A DNA stretch of 64,000 nucleotides from Flagellimonas pelagia (GCF_003584135.1 NZ_QXFI01000013.1:248001-312000), one strand, 5' to 3'; shown: positions 36,078 to 47,117, numbered from the stretch's first letter. Numbers and translations are program-made. Notes: generated by a model not told the origin, from the letters alone.

Positions 36078-36560
36078 CTAAACAAATCTGGAATGCCAAC
36101 TTTCACTAGCGGGCACTTCCCAATTTTCCAAATACTCCTGTTTGGTGGCCACCAAATTATTAAAAACGATGGTGTTGGCGGACACTGCTTTGTCCTTTGC
36201 CATTTTCTTGAAATCCGTCAGGGGTTTATAGGCGATGTATTCCCCTTGTTTGAAGGAAACGTTCATCCGGTCCATGAGTTCCACTTGGAATTTCTGTTCC
36301 AGCGTTTGCATGAAATGAACGGATGCATCGATGGAGCAACCCGAAGCACTGGCATTGGTCTGGTCCAATCCAATGATGATGAACCTGTTGTATTTGATTT
36401 CAAATCCAGCATGCAGGTCGCTACCATGGGCGGTCCATTGCTTTAAAAATTCCGATACGCTTTGTTGGATATCCTGCAATTCTGATTCCGTAAAGCTTCT
36501 GTTGGATTGATAGATCCAAATTCGGGAATGATCGGGCAATTCGTTAAACTCTACCAACAT
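36078..36560 (-). CDS. Conserved Bacteroidota protein, unknown function
   Basis: The 160-residue cytosolic protein has no signal peptide and no P-loop, although homologues are often labelled ABC transporter ATPase by name only. Visible features are LPDHSRIWIYQSNRSFTESE at the start, SASGCSIDASVHF with a conserved-looking cysteine, and WEVPASESWHSRFV at the end. It begins one base after the stop of the Fe-S protein gene and is likely co-transcribed with it and the membrane Fe-S gene. A link to that electron-transfer system is inferred from position only. Confidence 0.75.
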   Translation of the reverse strand: MLVEFNELPDHSRIWIYQSNRSFTESELQDIQQSVSEFLKQWTAHGSDLHAGFEIKYNRFIIIGLDQTNASASGCSIDASVHFMQTLEQKFQVELMDRMNVSFKQGEYIAYKPLTDFKKMAKDKAVSANTIVFNNLVATKQEYLENWEVPASESWHSRFV

Positions 36561-36561
36561 A

Positions 36562-37347
36562 TCAAATGGAGTTTGCTAATAGTTCGGCTACGTCTAAGAC
36601 CGTAACACTATCTTCTTTTTCATGTGCCTTGATACCGTCCGTCATCATGGTATTGCAATAGGGGCAACCTGTTGCTATGATATTGGGATTGGTTTCCAAG
36701 GCGTCTTTGGTACGTAGAACATTGATGTCCATATCTCCCTTTTCGGGTTCCTTGAACATTTGTCCCCCGCCTGCACCACAACACAACGCGGTGGTCTTAT
36801 GGCGTTTCATTTCTACCAGTTCCGCATTGGTTTTGGCAAGTACTTCCCTTGGAGCCTCATATACTGTATTGGCCCGACCCAAATAACAGGGATCGTGAAA
36901 GGTGATGCGCTTACCTTTGTATGTTTCCCCTTGTAAGGTCAGACGGCCTTGATCCAAGAGTTCTTTCAAAAATTGGGTATGGTGCATTACATCATAGGTG
37001 CCCCCTAACCCTGGGTATTCATTTTTTAGGGTATTGAAGGAATGTGGATCACAGGTTACAATCCGCTTGATTTCATAACCATTCAACAGTTCAATGTTCA
37101 TCATGGCCTGCATTTGGAACAAAAACTCATTGCCCGTCCTTTTGGCCACATCACCTGTTGAGCTTTCCTCCTGACCTAACACAGCAAAGTCAACATTGGC
37201 TTGGTTCAACAACTTTACGAAAGCCCTGGATATTTTTTTGGCCCTATCATCATAACTTCCGGCCGAACCTACCCAAAATAAAATTTCAGGTTGTTTGCCT
37301 TCTGCCATAAACTCCTGCATGGTTTTCACCTTCAATTGTTCACCCAT
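36562..37347 (-). CDS. CCG-domain Fe-S protein (HdrB/LutA-like)
   Basis: The 261-residue protein has the cysteine-rich layout of the CCG family: HDPCYLGR, then CCGAGGGQMF about 36 residues later, then GCPYCNTMM. An earlier VTCDPHSFNTLKNEY resembles a degraded or partial first half. Such subunits bind a non-cubane 4Fe-4S cluster and act as the electron-transfer/reductase part of heterodisulfide-reductase-like complexes. The membrane-bound ferredoxin partner is encoded 10 bases upstream (37358-38686). The physiological acceptor in this aerobe-type genome is unknown. Confidence 0.88.
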   Translation of the reverse strand: MGEQLKVKTMQEFMAEGKQPEILFWVGSAGSYDDRAKKISRAFVKLLNQANVDFAVLGQEESSTGDVAKRTGNEFLFQMQAMMNIELLNGYEIKRIVTCDPHSFNTLKNEYPGLGGTYDVMHHTQFLKELLDQGRLTLQGETYKGKRITFHDPCYLGRANTVYEAPREVLAKTNAELVEMKRHKTTALCCGAGGGQMFKEPEKGDMDINVLRTKDALETNPNIIATGCPYCNTMMTDGIKAHEKEDSVTVLDVAELLANSI

Positions 37348-37357
37348 AGTGCTCGAT

Positions 37358-38686
37358 TTATTCGTTTACCCAGTTTAAGCGATCCATTTGGTTGTATGGC
37401 CAAGGTGCACCATTGTTTTCTATGTTGGACATCATGTTGTTCAATTCCATTGGTGCAGCGGACTGTTCCATGACCAAATACCTACGCATTTCCACAATAA
37501 TGGACAAAGGATCAATGCTCACGGGGCATGCCTGTACACAAGCGTTGCATGTGGTACACGCCCAAAGCTCTTCCCTGCTGATGTAATCATCCAACAGTTG
37601 TTTGCCGTCCGGTACAAATTCACCCTTGTTGGCATCCATGTTCTTGCCCACTTCCTCCAAACGGTCTCGGGTGTCCATCATGATTTTTCTAGGGGACAGT
37701 TTTTTACCAGTCTGGTTGGCAGGGCATTCCGAGGTGCAACGTCCACATTCCGTGCAGGTATAGGCATTCAACAATTGTACCCAGTTCAAATCCATCACAT
37801 CCGAGGCCCCAAATTTCTCCGGTACTGCTGCAACATCTGTGGTAGTAGGTGCAGCAAAGGGGTCCGCATTGGGATCCATCATCAACTTGACCTCATTGGT
37901 CACGGATTGCAGATTGTCTAGCTGCCCCTTCGGCTTAACTTTTCCAAAATACGTATTCGGGAAGGCCAAAAGAATATGGAGGTGTTTGGAATAGTACAAA
38001 TAGTTCAAAAAAACTAAAATGCCCAAGATGTGTAACCACCATGCCGTGCGCTCCACCATCATCAATCCGGATTCGGACATTCTACTCAATAAAGGGGTCA
38101 AAAATTGACTGATGGGAAACGAACCTGCCTGCACATAATGCTCCGCCCCCAATTGCTGTAATTGGGAATCTGCGGCGTTCATGGTCAAAAAGAGCGTCAT
38201 CAACACAAATTCGATATACAGGATCATGTTCCCATCCTTTTTGGGCCAGCCTTTCATTTCCGGTTTGATGAATCGTTGCAAGCGGATAACATTTCTTCGT
38301 ATCCAAAAAACCACCACGGCCACAATGACCAAGAAAGCTAAAATTTCAAACGAGCCTATCAAAAAATTGTATACCGAACCCAAGGAAGAAAACAATCTGT
38401 GGGTACCGAACAAACCATCCAAGATAATCTCAAGCACCTCTATATTGATAATGATGAACCCTACATAAACGAAGATGTGCATGATGCCAGCCACGGGTCG
38501 CACCACCATTTTGGTCTGTCCCAAAGCAATCCGTGCCATGTTTTGCCAACGCTGGGATTTGTTGTCGCTCACATCCACATCTTTCCCCAATTTGATGTTC
38601 CTGGAGAGCTTTTTTACATTTCGGGTAAAGTAGGCCACGCCCACAATGAGGGCTATGGCAAAGAGTATGTTAGGCACGTATTCCAT
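37358..38686 (-). CDS. Membrane-bound ferredoxin-type Fe-S protein (HdrC/HdrE-like fusion)
   Basis: The 442-residue protein has about six hydrophobic segments in the first 250 residues, like the cytochrome b-type HdrE/NarI-like subunits. The C-terminal half carries two 4Fe-4S motifs, CTECGRCTSECP and CTTCNACVQACP. It likely moves electrons between quinol and the CCG protein encoded next. Its start codon directly abuts the stop of the MlaD-type gene, so the genes form one transcript. Histidines that could bind haem lie in the helices, but I cannot prove haem binding. Confidence 0.87.
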   Translation of the reverse strand: MEYVPNILFAIALIVGVAYFTRNVKKLSRNIKLGKDVDVSDNKSQRWQNMARIALGQTKMVVRPVAGIMHIFVYVGFIIINIEVLEIILDGLFGTHRLFSSLGSVYNFLIGSFEILAFLVIVAVVVFWIRRNVIRLQRFIKPEMKGWPKKDGNMILYIEFVLMTLFLTMNAADSQLQQLGAEHYVQAGSFPISQFLTPLLSRMSESGLMMVERTAWWLHILGILVFLNYLYYSKHLHILLAFPNTYFGKVKPKGQLDNLQSVTNEVKLMMDPNADPFAAPTTTDVAAVPEKFGASDVMDLNWVQLLNAYTCTECGRCTSECPANQTGKKLSPRKIMMDTRDRLEEVGKNMDANKGEFVPDGKQLLDDYISREELWACTTCNACVQACPVSIDPLSIIVEMRRYLVMEQSAAPMELNNMMSNIENNGAPWPYNQMDRLNWVNE

Positions 38687-39655
38687 CTACTGATTTTCTT
38701 TTTGTTCGGCCGGGTCATTTTCAGGAAGGGTATATTCCTTCTGTTTTTTCCCAAAAACGGAAACATTTACGTAACGTTTGGGGTTTAGCCTGAAGTCCTG
38801 TAGCAACAAGTCCAATTCCCTTGAAGCCGCTGCCAAATTATTATACAGGGCGTCGTCTTTGTGCAATTTACCCAAGGAGCCTTCCCCTTCTTCGATTTTG
38901 GCCAAAATGCCATTGAGTTTGCTAACGGTACCTTGGAACTCTGCAAGGGTTGCACCCAAATCAGCATTGACCAAAGAATCTGAAAGTTTGGAGAAATTGG
39001 AGGTGATACGGTTCACATTTTTCAGGGAGCTGTCCAATTGCATTTTGTTGTTGGCCAGCAACACATTTAAATTATCGGCGCTTCCTTTAAAGGACTTTAC
39101 CAAGGCATTCAACGAAACTATGGTTTCCTGAAGCTGTTTTTTGGTGGGGTCGTCCAAAATTTCATTCACGTTCATCAAAAGGGAATCGGCATTGGAAACG
39201 GCCCCTTCCACCTTCATTTGCAAGGGTGTCAATTTCTGCTGTACCAGTTCCGTGATACCCGGTTTTATTTTAGATTGCAGGGTGTCCCCGGATTTGGCCA
39301 TTGGTGCTTGGTCGAATATTGGTACGATCTGTACCCCTTTTCCTCCAATGATTCCCGTATCGAACAATTCGGCGATGCTATTTTCAGAAAAATCAAATTC
39401 ATTGCTCACGGAAAGGGTCACCAGCAATTTGCCGGAACCATCCTTAAACTTGATACTGGTCACATTGCCGACGTTGTAGCCATTGATGGATACCTGGGTA
39501 CCAGGTTGCAATCCGCCTACATTATCATATATGGCATAAAATGTTTTGTTGTTATCAAAAAGTGGTGAGGATTTTAAGTAGCTCAGCCCAAAGATAAAGG
39601 CCACGATTCCAGCGACTATGATAATCCCGGTCTTGATTTCCCTGGATAGTTTCAA
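38687..39655 (-). CDS. MCE/MlaD-family lipid-transport protein
   Basis: The 322-residue protein has one N-terminal transmembrane segment (TGIIIVAGIVAFIFGLSYL), then an MCE domain with YDNVGGLQPGTQVSINGYNVG, and a long helical C-terminus. MCE proteins form hexameric rings that bind lipids between inner and outer membrane. No MlaE/MlaF gene is present in the window, so the matching ABC transporter must be elsewhere. Its stop abuts the start of the downstream Fe-S gene. Confidence 0.9.
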   Translation of the reverse strand: MKLSREIKTGIIIVAGIVAFIFGLSYLKSSPLFDNNKTFYAIYDNVGGLQPGTQVSINGYNVGNVTSIKFKDGSGKLLVTLSVSNEFDFSENSIAELFDTGIIGGKGVQIVPIFDQAPMAKSGDTLQSKIKPGITELVQQKLTPLQMKVEGAVSNADSLLMNVNEILDDPTKKQLQETIVSLNALVKSFKGSADNLNVLLANNKMQLDSSLKNVNRITSNFSKLSDSLVNADLGATLAEFQGTVSKLNGILAKIEEGEGSLGKLHKDDALYNNLAAASRELDLLLQDFRLNPKRYVNVSVFGKKQKEYTLPENDPAEQKENQ

Positions 39656-39722
39656 AAGATTCGGTTTACGGTTTAAACAAAATTAGGAATATTTTTTACA
39701 AGGACGACCACTGATCTGATTG

Positions 39723-40925
39723 CTACTTCAAAGCATCTGTCAATGGTACCCTGTTTCCATTTTTATAGGCAACGATGTACGAGGTGGTGTAGCCCTTGGC
39801 ATCTGCATTGGCCTTGAGCTTTTTGGCCTCGTCATATGTGTTAGCATTACCATACATATATCGGAACAGATTTTTGTAGGGCTCCTTGGTCATTTGGTCC
39901 AATCCATTAAAGTTTTCACTCTTCAATGGAATGTTTTTGGCACTTGCCATAATCTGTACCTTGTATTCAATTCCTGAACTAGCGGGCTGGGACACCACTT
40001 GCGTTTCGGTTTTTGTTTCCTCTTTTAGTGGTGTTGCCTTGGGTTCCTCTTTGATAGGGGTTTCATTTTTCTTGGTCTCTTCGGGAACATTCACGGCAAC
40101 TTCTGTATCCTCTACCTTTGGGCTCGGGGTACTTGCCACCGTACCGCTACCCACTTCTTCCTTATACGCTAAAACGGCATCCGCAATTGCCTTGCCCATT
40201 TCTTGTTGGCCTTTTTTGGAATTCAGATAACTGCCTTCGCTTTTATTGGTCAAGAACCCGGTTTCTATCAATACACTGGGCATAAAGGTTTGGTGTAATA
40301 CAATAAAACCGGCTTGCTTTACCTTTCTATCTTTTCTATGGAGCCTGCTGGTGAAATTATCCTGCAATTTTTTGCCCAACTGGATGCTCTGTTCCAAAAA
40401 TTCTTCCTGCATAATGGTCAACCCAATAATGGATTCAGGGGAGTTGATATCGTACTCGGCATAGCGGGTGGCATAGTCATCCTCCAAATAAATAACGGAG
40501 TTCTCTTTTTTGGCCACCTCAAAATTTTGTCGGTTGGCGTGTAATCCCAAAACAAAAGTCCCAGCCCCATTGGCATCCGAATTGTGGGAATCGCAGTGTA
40601 CCGAAACAAATAGATCGGCATTGGCCTGATTGGCAATCTGTCCACGAACGAACAGATCAACAAAGGTGTCATCATCCCGGGTATATACCACTTTGATGCT
40701 TGGGTCTTTCTCCAATTCTTCCCCGGCCTTGAGAACAATGGCCAAGGCGATATCCTTCTCCAAATATCCATTTCCTAGGTTTCCGGGATCATGGCCGCCA
40801 TGTCCAGCATCCAATACAACCACGAACTTATTTTTCGGTGGCACCTTAGTTTCATTTTTTGTAAAAGATGTCAACGGTAGGACAAAGAGAAGAAAAACTA
40901 AAAATGCTGACCGACTTTTATTCAT
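39723..40925 (-). CDS. N-acetylmuramoyl-L-alanine amidase with C-terminal SPOR domain
   Basis: From the ATG at 40925 the protein is 400 residues with a signal peptide (MNKSRSAFLVFLLFVLPLTS). The Amidase_3 domain has VVVLDAGHGGHDPG with the zinc histidine, YLEKDIALAI with the glutamate, VSVHCDSH and PSVLIETGFLTN with the catalytic glutamate. A proline/threonine/glutamate-rich linker leads to a SPOR-like domain (YKVQIMASAKNI) that binds denuded glycan strands at the septum. The frame continues 183 bases upstream but that stretch lies before the signal peptide. Divergent from the lptD-like gene. Confidence 0.92.
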   Translation of the reverse strand: MNKSRSAFLVFLLFVLPLTSFTKNETKVPPKNKFVVVLDAGHGGHDPGNLGNGYLEKDIALAIVLKAGEELEKDPSIKVVYTRDDDTFVDLFVRGQIANQANADLFVSVHCDSHNSDANGAGTFVLGLHANRQNFEVAKKENSVIYLEDDYATRYAEYDINSPESIIGLTIMQEEFLEQSIQLGKKLQDNFTSRLHRKDRKVKQAGFIVLHQTFMPSVLIETGFLTNKSEGSYLNSKKGQQEMGKAIADAVLAYKEEVGSGTVASTPSPKVEDTEVAVNVPEETKKNETPIKEEPKATPLKEETKTETQVVSQPASSGIEYKVQIMASAKNIPLKSENFNGLDQMTKEPYKNLFRYMYGNANTYDEAKKLKANADAKGYTTSYIVAYKNGNRVPLTDALK

Positions 40926-41001
40926 AAGAACTGCTTGATTATAGTGCTCTGTATTGGTTAAAAATATGGTAATCCCACATAAGTAGACCAAAAAATATAT
41001 G

Positions 41002-41009
41002 TAAGTTTG
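41002..41009 (+). promoter_or_regulatory. -7 promoter element candidate for the LptD-like gene
   Basis: TAAGTTTG matches TAnnTTTG and lies 47 bases upstream of the TTG start at 41056, inside the 130-base gap to the divergent amidase gene. No TTG sits at the usual distance upstream. Confidence 0.4.
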
Positions 41010-41055
41010 GGGCCAAAAACTGGGCCAAACTAGCACAAAAATAGGATTTATCACG

Positions 41056-43746
41056 TTGCAAGCAAATAAACATCTTCTAGTTTTCCTATTTGTTCTTCTA
41101 TGTGGCAATGCGACCTTAAGTGCTCAGGAAGACCAGATTACACCTTTGCCCATCAAAGCGGCAAGGGATACTATCCAGGCCCCTATTCTTAAGACCAACA
41201 TCTTCGATAAAACAACGGCGACCGACACTATTGAAGTTGATACAGTCCCCAAAAAACAACCTTTATTGTTGGATAAGATCAAGTACAAGGCGAAGGATTA
41301 TGTCAAACTCAGCCAAAAGGACAATAAAATTTATCTGTACGATGAAGCGGAAATATACTATCAGGATACCGAACTGAAAGCGGGGGTAATCGTAATGGAC
41401 TATGTTAAAAATGAAGTCTATGCCGGGCGGATGAAGGACTCCTTGGGCAATTATTCCCAATTACCTTATTTTAAGCAAGGAGACAATGAGGTACGACCGG
41501 ATTCCATCCGATTTAATTTTGACACCCAAAAGGCCATAATATGGAATTCAAGGACCGAACAACAAGCTGGATTGGGTCAATTGGGCAGCGATGCCATGAA
41601 GGTATATGCCCAAGTGACCAAAAAGGAGAATGACTCTGTATATTTTTTGAGTGAGGGCAAACTGACCACATCAAAGGACACCATAGATCCCGATTATTAT
41701 ATTAGGGTACGGAAGGCCAAGTTCGTGCCCAAGAAAAAAATCATTGCAGGTTTCAGCAACATGTACATTGTGGATGTCCCAACGCCTGTTGCCTTGCCTT
41801 TTGCCTATTTTCCCTTAACCCAAGGTAGAGCTCCAGGGCTTCTCTTCCCTACCTTTGGTAACGATCCCAATCGTGGTTATTTTATCCAGAACGGTGGATA
41901 TTATCTACCCATTAGTGATTATGTGGATCTTAGTGTGACGGGAGACTATTATACCAATGGCAGTTATGGGTTTATCGGGCAATCCATCTATACTAAAAGG
42001 TATAAGTTCAAGGGTAATATCAGAATCAGTTATGAAAACCTTATACGAAGTCAAAAAGGTTTTAGTGATTATAGCAGAACAAGTAATTATAATATTCGGA
42101 TATCCCACACCCAGGATACGAAAGCCAGTCCAAACTCGCGGTTTTCTGCTTCGGTAAACCTTGGTAGCAGCCAATATTACAATAACTCACTGAACCAGGT
42201 AAATCGTAACAATTCGCAAACGAACACCTTTGCCTCATCCATCAGTTATTCCAAGACTTTTCCGGCGTACCCTTCCGTGAATACCAGTTTGACCTTGAGC
42301 CATACCCAAAACTCCAGGACACAGATCATCAATATGTCCCTTCCTACTTTTCAGGCCAGTATGGAACGTATTTATCCGTTCGTAAAAAGGGACGAGGTGA
42401 AAAAAGGAATTTTCGAGAACATCAACTTTCAGTATGATGTGAACGCACAGAACAGCATCACTACTACAGAGGAAGATTTCTTTACCAGTAAAATGTTCGA
42501 TGAGGCCAAGATCGGGGCCAGGCATAGGTTGCCCATTGCCACCAACTTTAAGGTGGCCAAATATTTTAGCGTAAGCCTTAGTGGCACCTATGAGGATATT
42601 TGGACTTTGGAAACCATCCGTAGGCAGTACGATGCGGCCGAAGAAGAAGTAGTGACTGACACCATACCCGGTTTTGACCGCTTTAACCGATATAGTTTGG
42701 GCACCAGTATCGGAACCACGCTTTACGGTACTTGGAATTTTGGGGAGGGCAAAAAAATACAAGCGTTGCGACATGTCATGCGACCTTCCATCAGCTATAG
42801 CTATGCACCATCGTTTGAACAATTTTATGATACCTATGTGGATGGTGATGGCGAAGATGTACAATACACTCCTTTTGAAACAAGTCTATACGGAAGACCT
42901 TCCCTATCGCGTGGGAGTTCGGTCAGTTTCAGCCTTCAGAATACTTTGGAAGCCAAGGTCCGGGACAAGGACTCGACAGCTACGGAGCCCAAAAAAGTCA
43001 GTATCCTTAGCAACTTAACCCTTTCCACCAGCTATAATTTTGAAGCGGATTCCTTAAAATTAAGCCCAGTGAGCTTGAGTGGAGCCACAGAGATCATTAA
43101 GAACGTACCCATCAATTTTGCGGCAACCTTCGATCCCTATGCCATTGATAATAGTGGAAGAAGGATCAATACCCTGAATATAAAAAATGGGGGGGGGCTG
43201 GCCCGCTTGACCTCCGCCAGAATAAATACCGGGTTTTCGTTGAATAGTGAGATGTTCCAAAAAGGCGGTACCAAAAAGAAAGATGATAAAAATAATCAGC
43301 AAAATACTGATTATGGCGCTAACCCATTTGAACTGGAAGGTGCTCAAACCGGTGACCGACACTTTGGCAATGAAAGGGAGTTGGACAATGAGGATATACC
43401 GCTATACAATACCAAATTACCATGGGATGCCCGTTTTACTTATGTAGCTACCTACAACAATAGTAACAGACAGGGCGAAATTACTAACCACTCCCTCATG
43501 TTTTCAGGAAACATTCAGCTTTCCCCTAAATGGGAGGTCGGCTTCAACTCCGGATATGACCTCAAAAACAAGGGATTTGCCGATACCCGATTTGCCTTTA
43601 AACGGGACTTGGGAAGTTTTAAGCTGAGTTTTGACTGGACTCCCTTCGGAAGGTATGAAAGATGGTATTTCTTCATCGGGATCAAAAGCTCCATCCTCAG
43701 CGACCTTAAATGGGAAAACAGAAGCCAGCCATTTAGCAACCGATAA
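41056..43746 (+). CDS. LPS-assembly outer membrane protein, LptD/OstA-like
   Basis: The 896-residue protein has an OstA-like periplasmic beta-jellyroll (YLYDEAEIYYQDTELKAGV, VYAGRMKDSLGN) and a large C-terminal beta-barrel with many aromatic strands, as in Bacteroidota LptD. The start is a TTG: it is followed at once by a signal peptide (QANKHLLVFLFVLLCGNATLSAQ), and the frame has a TAA at 41002, with no ATG between, so no ATG start is available. It inserts lipopolysaccharide into the outer leaflet with LptE. Divergent from the amidase, 130 bases apart. Confidence 0.88.
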   Translation: MQANKHLLVFLFVLLCGNATLSAQEDQITPLPIKAARDTIQAPILKTNIFDKTTATDTIEVDTVPKKQPLLLDKIKYKAKDYVKLSQKDNKIYLYDEAEIYYQDTELKAGVIVMDYVKNEVYAGRMKDSLGNYSQLPYFKQGDNEVRPDSIRFNFDTQKAIIWNSRTEQQAGLGQLGSDAMKVYAQVTKKENDSVYFLSEGKLTTSKDTIDPDYYIRVRKAKFVPKKKIIAGFSNMYIVDVPTPVALPFAYFPLTQGRAPGLLFPTFGNDPNRGYFIQNGGYYLPISDYVDLSVTGDYYTNGSYGFIGQSIYTKRYKFKGNIRISYENLIRSQKGFSDYSRTSNYNIRISHTQDTKASPNSRFSASVNLGSSQYYNNSLNQVNRNNSQTNTFASSISYSKTFPAYPSVNTSLTLSHTQNSRTQIINMSLPTFQASMERIYPFVKRDEVKKGIFENINFQYDVNAQNSITTTEEDFFTSKMFDEAKIGARHRLPIATNFKVAKYFSVSLSGTYEDIWTLETIRRQYDAAEEEVVTDTIPGFDRFNRYSLGTSIGTTLYGTWNFGEGKKIQALRHVMRPSISYSYAPSFEQFYDTYVDGDGEDVQYTPFETSLYGRPSLSRGSSVSFSLQNTLEAKVRDKDSTATEPKKVSILSNLTLSTSYNFEADSLKLSPVSLSGATEIIKNVPINFAATFDPYAIDNSGRRINTLNIKNGGGLARLTSARINTGFSLNSEMFQKGGTKKKDDKNNQQNTDYGANPFELEGAQTGDRHFGNERELDNEDIPLYNTKLPWDARFTYVATYNNSNRQGEITNHSLMFSGNIQLSPKWEVGFNSGYDLKNKGFADTRFAFKRDLGSFKLSFDWTPFGRYERWYFFIGIKSSILSDLKWENRSQPFSNR

Positions 43747-43790
43747 TATTTTTACATACCTTGAATCCATAACCTAGAAACCTTGAACAC

Positions 43791-44171
43791 ATGAAAAAAA
43801 TCATCAATACTTCCAAAGCACCTGCTCCTATTGGCCCCTATAACCAAGCTACCTTGATCAAGGACACACTATATATTTCTGGGCAAATTCCAATTGATCC
43901 ATCCACCGGAGAACTTGTGGAAGGGGACATCAAAAAGGAAACTAAGCAGTCCATGGAAAATCTTAAGGCCATTTTGGAAGAAGCGGGGATGACTTTTGAG
44001 CACGTGGTCAAATCCACCATCTTCATCAAGGACATGCACCAATTTGCACAGATCAATGAGGTATATGGTACTTATTTTGATACCGAGACGGCACCAGCCA
44101 GGGAAACCGTGGAGGTTGCCAACCTTCCAAAGTTCGTGAATGTGGAGATTTCTATGATTGCCGTTAAATAG
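43791..44171 (+). CDS. ridA: RidA/YjgF-family enamine/imine deaminase
   Basis: The 126-residue protein shows the RidA motifs: [24 protein letters not shown], and the C-terminal [19 protein letters not shown] with the key arginine. It hydrolyses reactive 2-aminoacrylate-type enamines and forms homotrimers. It follows the LptD-like gene by 44 bases, and its stop overlaps the convergent sugar-kinase gene by 8 bases. No signal peptide, so cytosolic. Confidence 0.95.
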   Translation: MKKIINTSKAPAPIGPYNQATLIKDTLYISGQIPIDPSTGELVEGDIKKETKQSMENLKAILEEAGMTFEHVVKSTIFIKDMHQFAQINEVYGTYFDTETAPARETVEVANLPKFVNVEISMIAVK

Positions 44172-45015
44172 TCTCTTTATGGAACTCCACGAGGCCTTCT
44201 ATGGGCCTTCTTCGGATGACACCCAAAATCAAATCATTGCGTTCCAGGCAAGCTTCGAGCTCGTCCTGTAAAAAATGGGCGATACTCCCCACAAAACTGA
44301 TGGGGACCTTGGTGGCCAACTCGAACTGCATGATGTAGTTGTTCACGAACTGTTGCAGTCCTTTTTCGATAACACCCTTACAATAAGGATGTTCCTTGTT
44401 CTCAATGATAAAACGGGCAAAGGTTGCCAAATAGGTGTTCGGGTTGGGCTGCTTGTACAAATGCTCCTTGATCACGTCCGCATCCAAATCATATTCCTTG
44501 GCGAACTTGATACCCAAATCCTGTGGCATCTTGTGAAAGTAATAATCGCGCAACAGCTTTCTTCCGAAGAAATTTCCGCTGCCGTCATCCATCAAAATAT
44601 ACCCTAGAGAGGTCACTTTTTGAATCAGTTGGTGTCCATCATAATAGCTACAGTTAGACCCTGTACCCAAAATACAGACGATGCCCTGCCTGCCAATTTT
44701 GGTGGTGGAATAAATGGCTGCGAAGGTATCTTCCCTTACTTCCGCTTTGGCGTTGGGGAAGAAATCCTTAAAAATGGCTTTTAGGAAATTTTTCATTCTA
44801 TCGGTACCACAACCGGCACCATAGAAAAACAATTGACGTACTTCTGTCCTATTTTTGGAAAGTTCAAAATTATTGGCCAAACGATCCTCGATGACTTCCC
44901 TGGTCAGTACCTCGGGGCTCAATCCTAAAGTTTGGGTCAAGAACAACTGCTCCCCTTTTTCATCTAGGGCTATCCAATCGGATTTAGTGGCACCACTATC
45001 CACGATCAAAATCAT
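44164..45015 (-). CDS. BadF/BadG-type ATPase, probable N-acetylglucosamine kinase
   Basis: The 283-residue protein opens with [13 protein letters not shown], an actin-fold phosphate-binding motif, and has [17 protein letters not shown] and [15 protein letters not shown], both diagnostic of the BadF/BcrA family branch that contains GlcNAc kinases. It likely phosphorylates an amino sugar, perhaps from peptidoglycan or glycan turnover. It stands downstream of gapA, separated by a strong terminator, and overlaps ridA at its end. Sugar specificity not resolved. Confidence 0.85.
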   Translation of the reverse strand: MILIVDSGATKSDWIALDEKGEQLFLTQTLGLSPEVLTREVIEDRLANNFELSKNRTEVRQLFFYGAGCGTDRMKNFLKAIFKDFFPNAKAEVREDTFAAIYSTTKIGRQGIVCILGTGSNCSYYDGHQLIQKVTSLGYILMDDGSGNFFGRKLLRDYYFHKMPQDLGIKFAKEYDLDADVIKEHLYKQPNPNTYLATFARFIIENKEHPYCKGVIEKGLQQFVNNYIMQFELATKVPISFVGSIAHFLQDELEACLERNDLILGVIRRRPIEGLVEFHKETI

Positions 45016-45035
45016 ACGTCAAAATTTTATGTGAA

Positions 45036-45067
45036 ATCCTGAAAAGGGCAAAAACCCTTCTCAGGAT
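45036..45067 (-). terminator. Strong hairpin between gapA and the sugar kinase gene
   Basis: ATCCTGA at one end pairs with TCAGGAT at the other, and AAGGG pairs with CCCTT inside, around CAAAAA, with one mismatch between the two blocks. The stem lies 20 bases beyond the gapA stop and probably ends that transcript. Confidence 0.7.
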
Positions 45068-45087
45068 CATCAATGTAAGATACTAAA

Positions 45088-46113
<1,026 letters not shown>

Positions 46114-47100
46114 TTAAGTTGTCATTATATCGGAAACTCTGATGAGTTCTTCGTCTATTTCTGTATGGGCCTTGATGGCTTCCGCCAATGGGGTCAATAC
46201 CATTTTGGTATCGCGAATACCCACCATGAGGTTCGATTTACCTTCCAGAAGACTTTCCACGGCCTTTACTCCCATTCTACTGGCCAGTACCCTATCAAAA
46301 CAAGTTGGGCTTCCTCCGCGTTGCATATGACCCAAAACGGATACGCGCACATCGTATATCGGCAAATGTTCTTCCACATATTCCTTGAGTTGGAAAACGT
46401 TCTTCCCTATCTTATCACCTTCTGCAACGATTACAATACTGGACGATTTGCCAGAAGCCTTACTTCGCTTCAGCGATTCCAATAACCTTTCAAGACCGAG
46501 GTTCTGCTCGGGAATCAAAATTTCCTCTGCACCGGCACCCACACCTGCATTCAAGGCAATATGGCCAACATCGCGACCCATTACTTCCACAAAGAACAAG
46601 CGGTTGTGGGAACTGGCGGTATCCCTGATCTTATCGATTACCTCAACAACGGTATTGATGGCCGTATCAAAACCAATAGTATAGGAAGAGCCCAAAATAT
46701 CATTGTCGATGGTCCCGGGAATTCCTATCACAGGAAAGCCATACTCCGCATTGAACTTTAAGGCACCTGTGAAACTTCCGTTCCCTCCGATGACCACAAA
46801 AGCATCAATACCTTCCTTGACCAATTGGTCATGTGCTTTCTTTCTACCCTCCGGAGTCCTGAATTCCTCACAGCGGGCCGATTTTAATATAGTACCTCCC
46901 TTGTTTATGATGTTGTTTACGCTACGGGCGTCCATGGGCTTAAAATCCCCTTCGATCATTCCCTGGTATCCTCTGTAGATACCCACACACTCCTTTTCCA
47001 AATACGCACAGGTACGAACCACTGAACGTATGGCCGCATTCATCCCCGGTGAGTCCCCACCTGATGTGAAGACGGCAATTTTCTTAATTTCTGAAGCCAT
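46114..47100 (-). CDS. pfkA: ATP-dependent 6-phosphofructokinase
   Basis: The 328-residue enzyme opens FTSGGDSPGMNAAIRSVVR and has GIPGTIDNDI and GHMQRGGSPTCFDRVLA, the substrate- and effector-site motifs of bacterial ATP-PFK. It makes fructose 1,6-bisphosphate. It is the first gene of a pair with gapA. A TAGTTTTG sequence 18 bases upstream of its start is a -7 candidate. Confidence 0.98.
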   Translation of the reverse strand: MASEIKKIAVFTSGGDSPGMNAAIRSVVRTCAYLEKECVGIYRGYQGMIEGDFKPMDARSVNNIINKGGTILKSARCEEFRTPEGRKKAHDQLVKEGIDAFVVIGGNGSFTGALKFNAEYGFPVIGIPGTIDNDILGSSYTIGFDTAINTVVEVIDKIRDTASSHNRLFFVEVMGRDVGHIALNAGVGAGAEEILIPEQNLGLERLLESLKRSKASGKSSSIVIVAEGDKIGKNVFQLKEYVEEHLPIYDVRVSVLGHMQRGGSPTCFDRVLASRMGVKAVESLLEGKSNLMVGIRDTKMVLTPLAEAIKAHTEIDEELIRVSDIMTT

Positions 47101-47117
47101 TAAAAATTTTAAGAGGT

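Noticed and set aside
36078-36560. ABC transporter ATPase
   Set aside because: The protein has no Walker A, Walker B or signature motif, so the commonly inherited name is not supported by the sequence.
39723-41108. Extended amidase frame starting at 41108
   Set aside because: The added 61 residues precede a clear signal peptide and overlap the divergent LptD-like gene.
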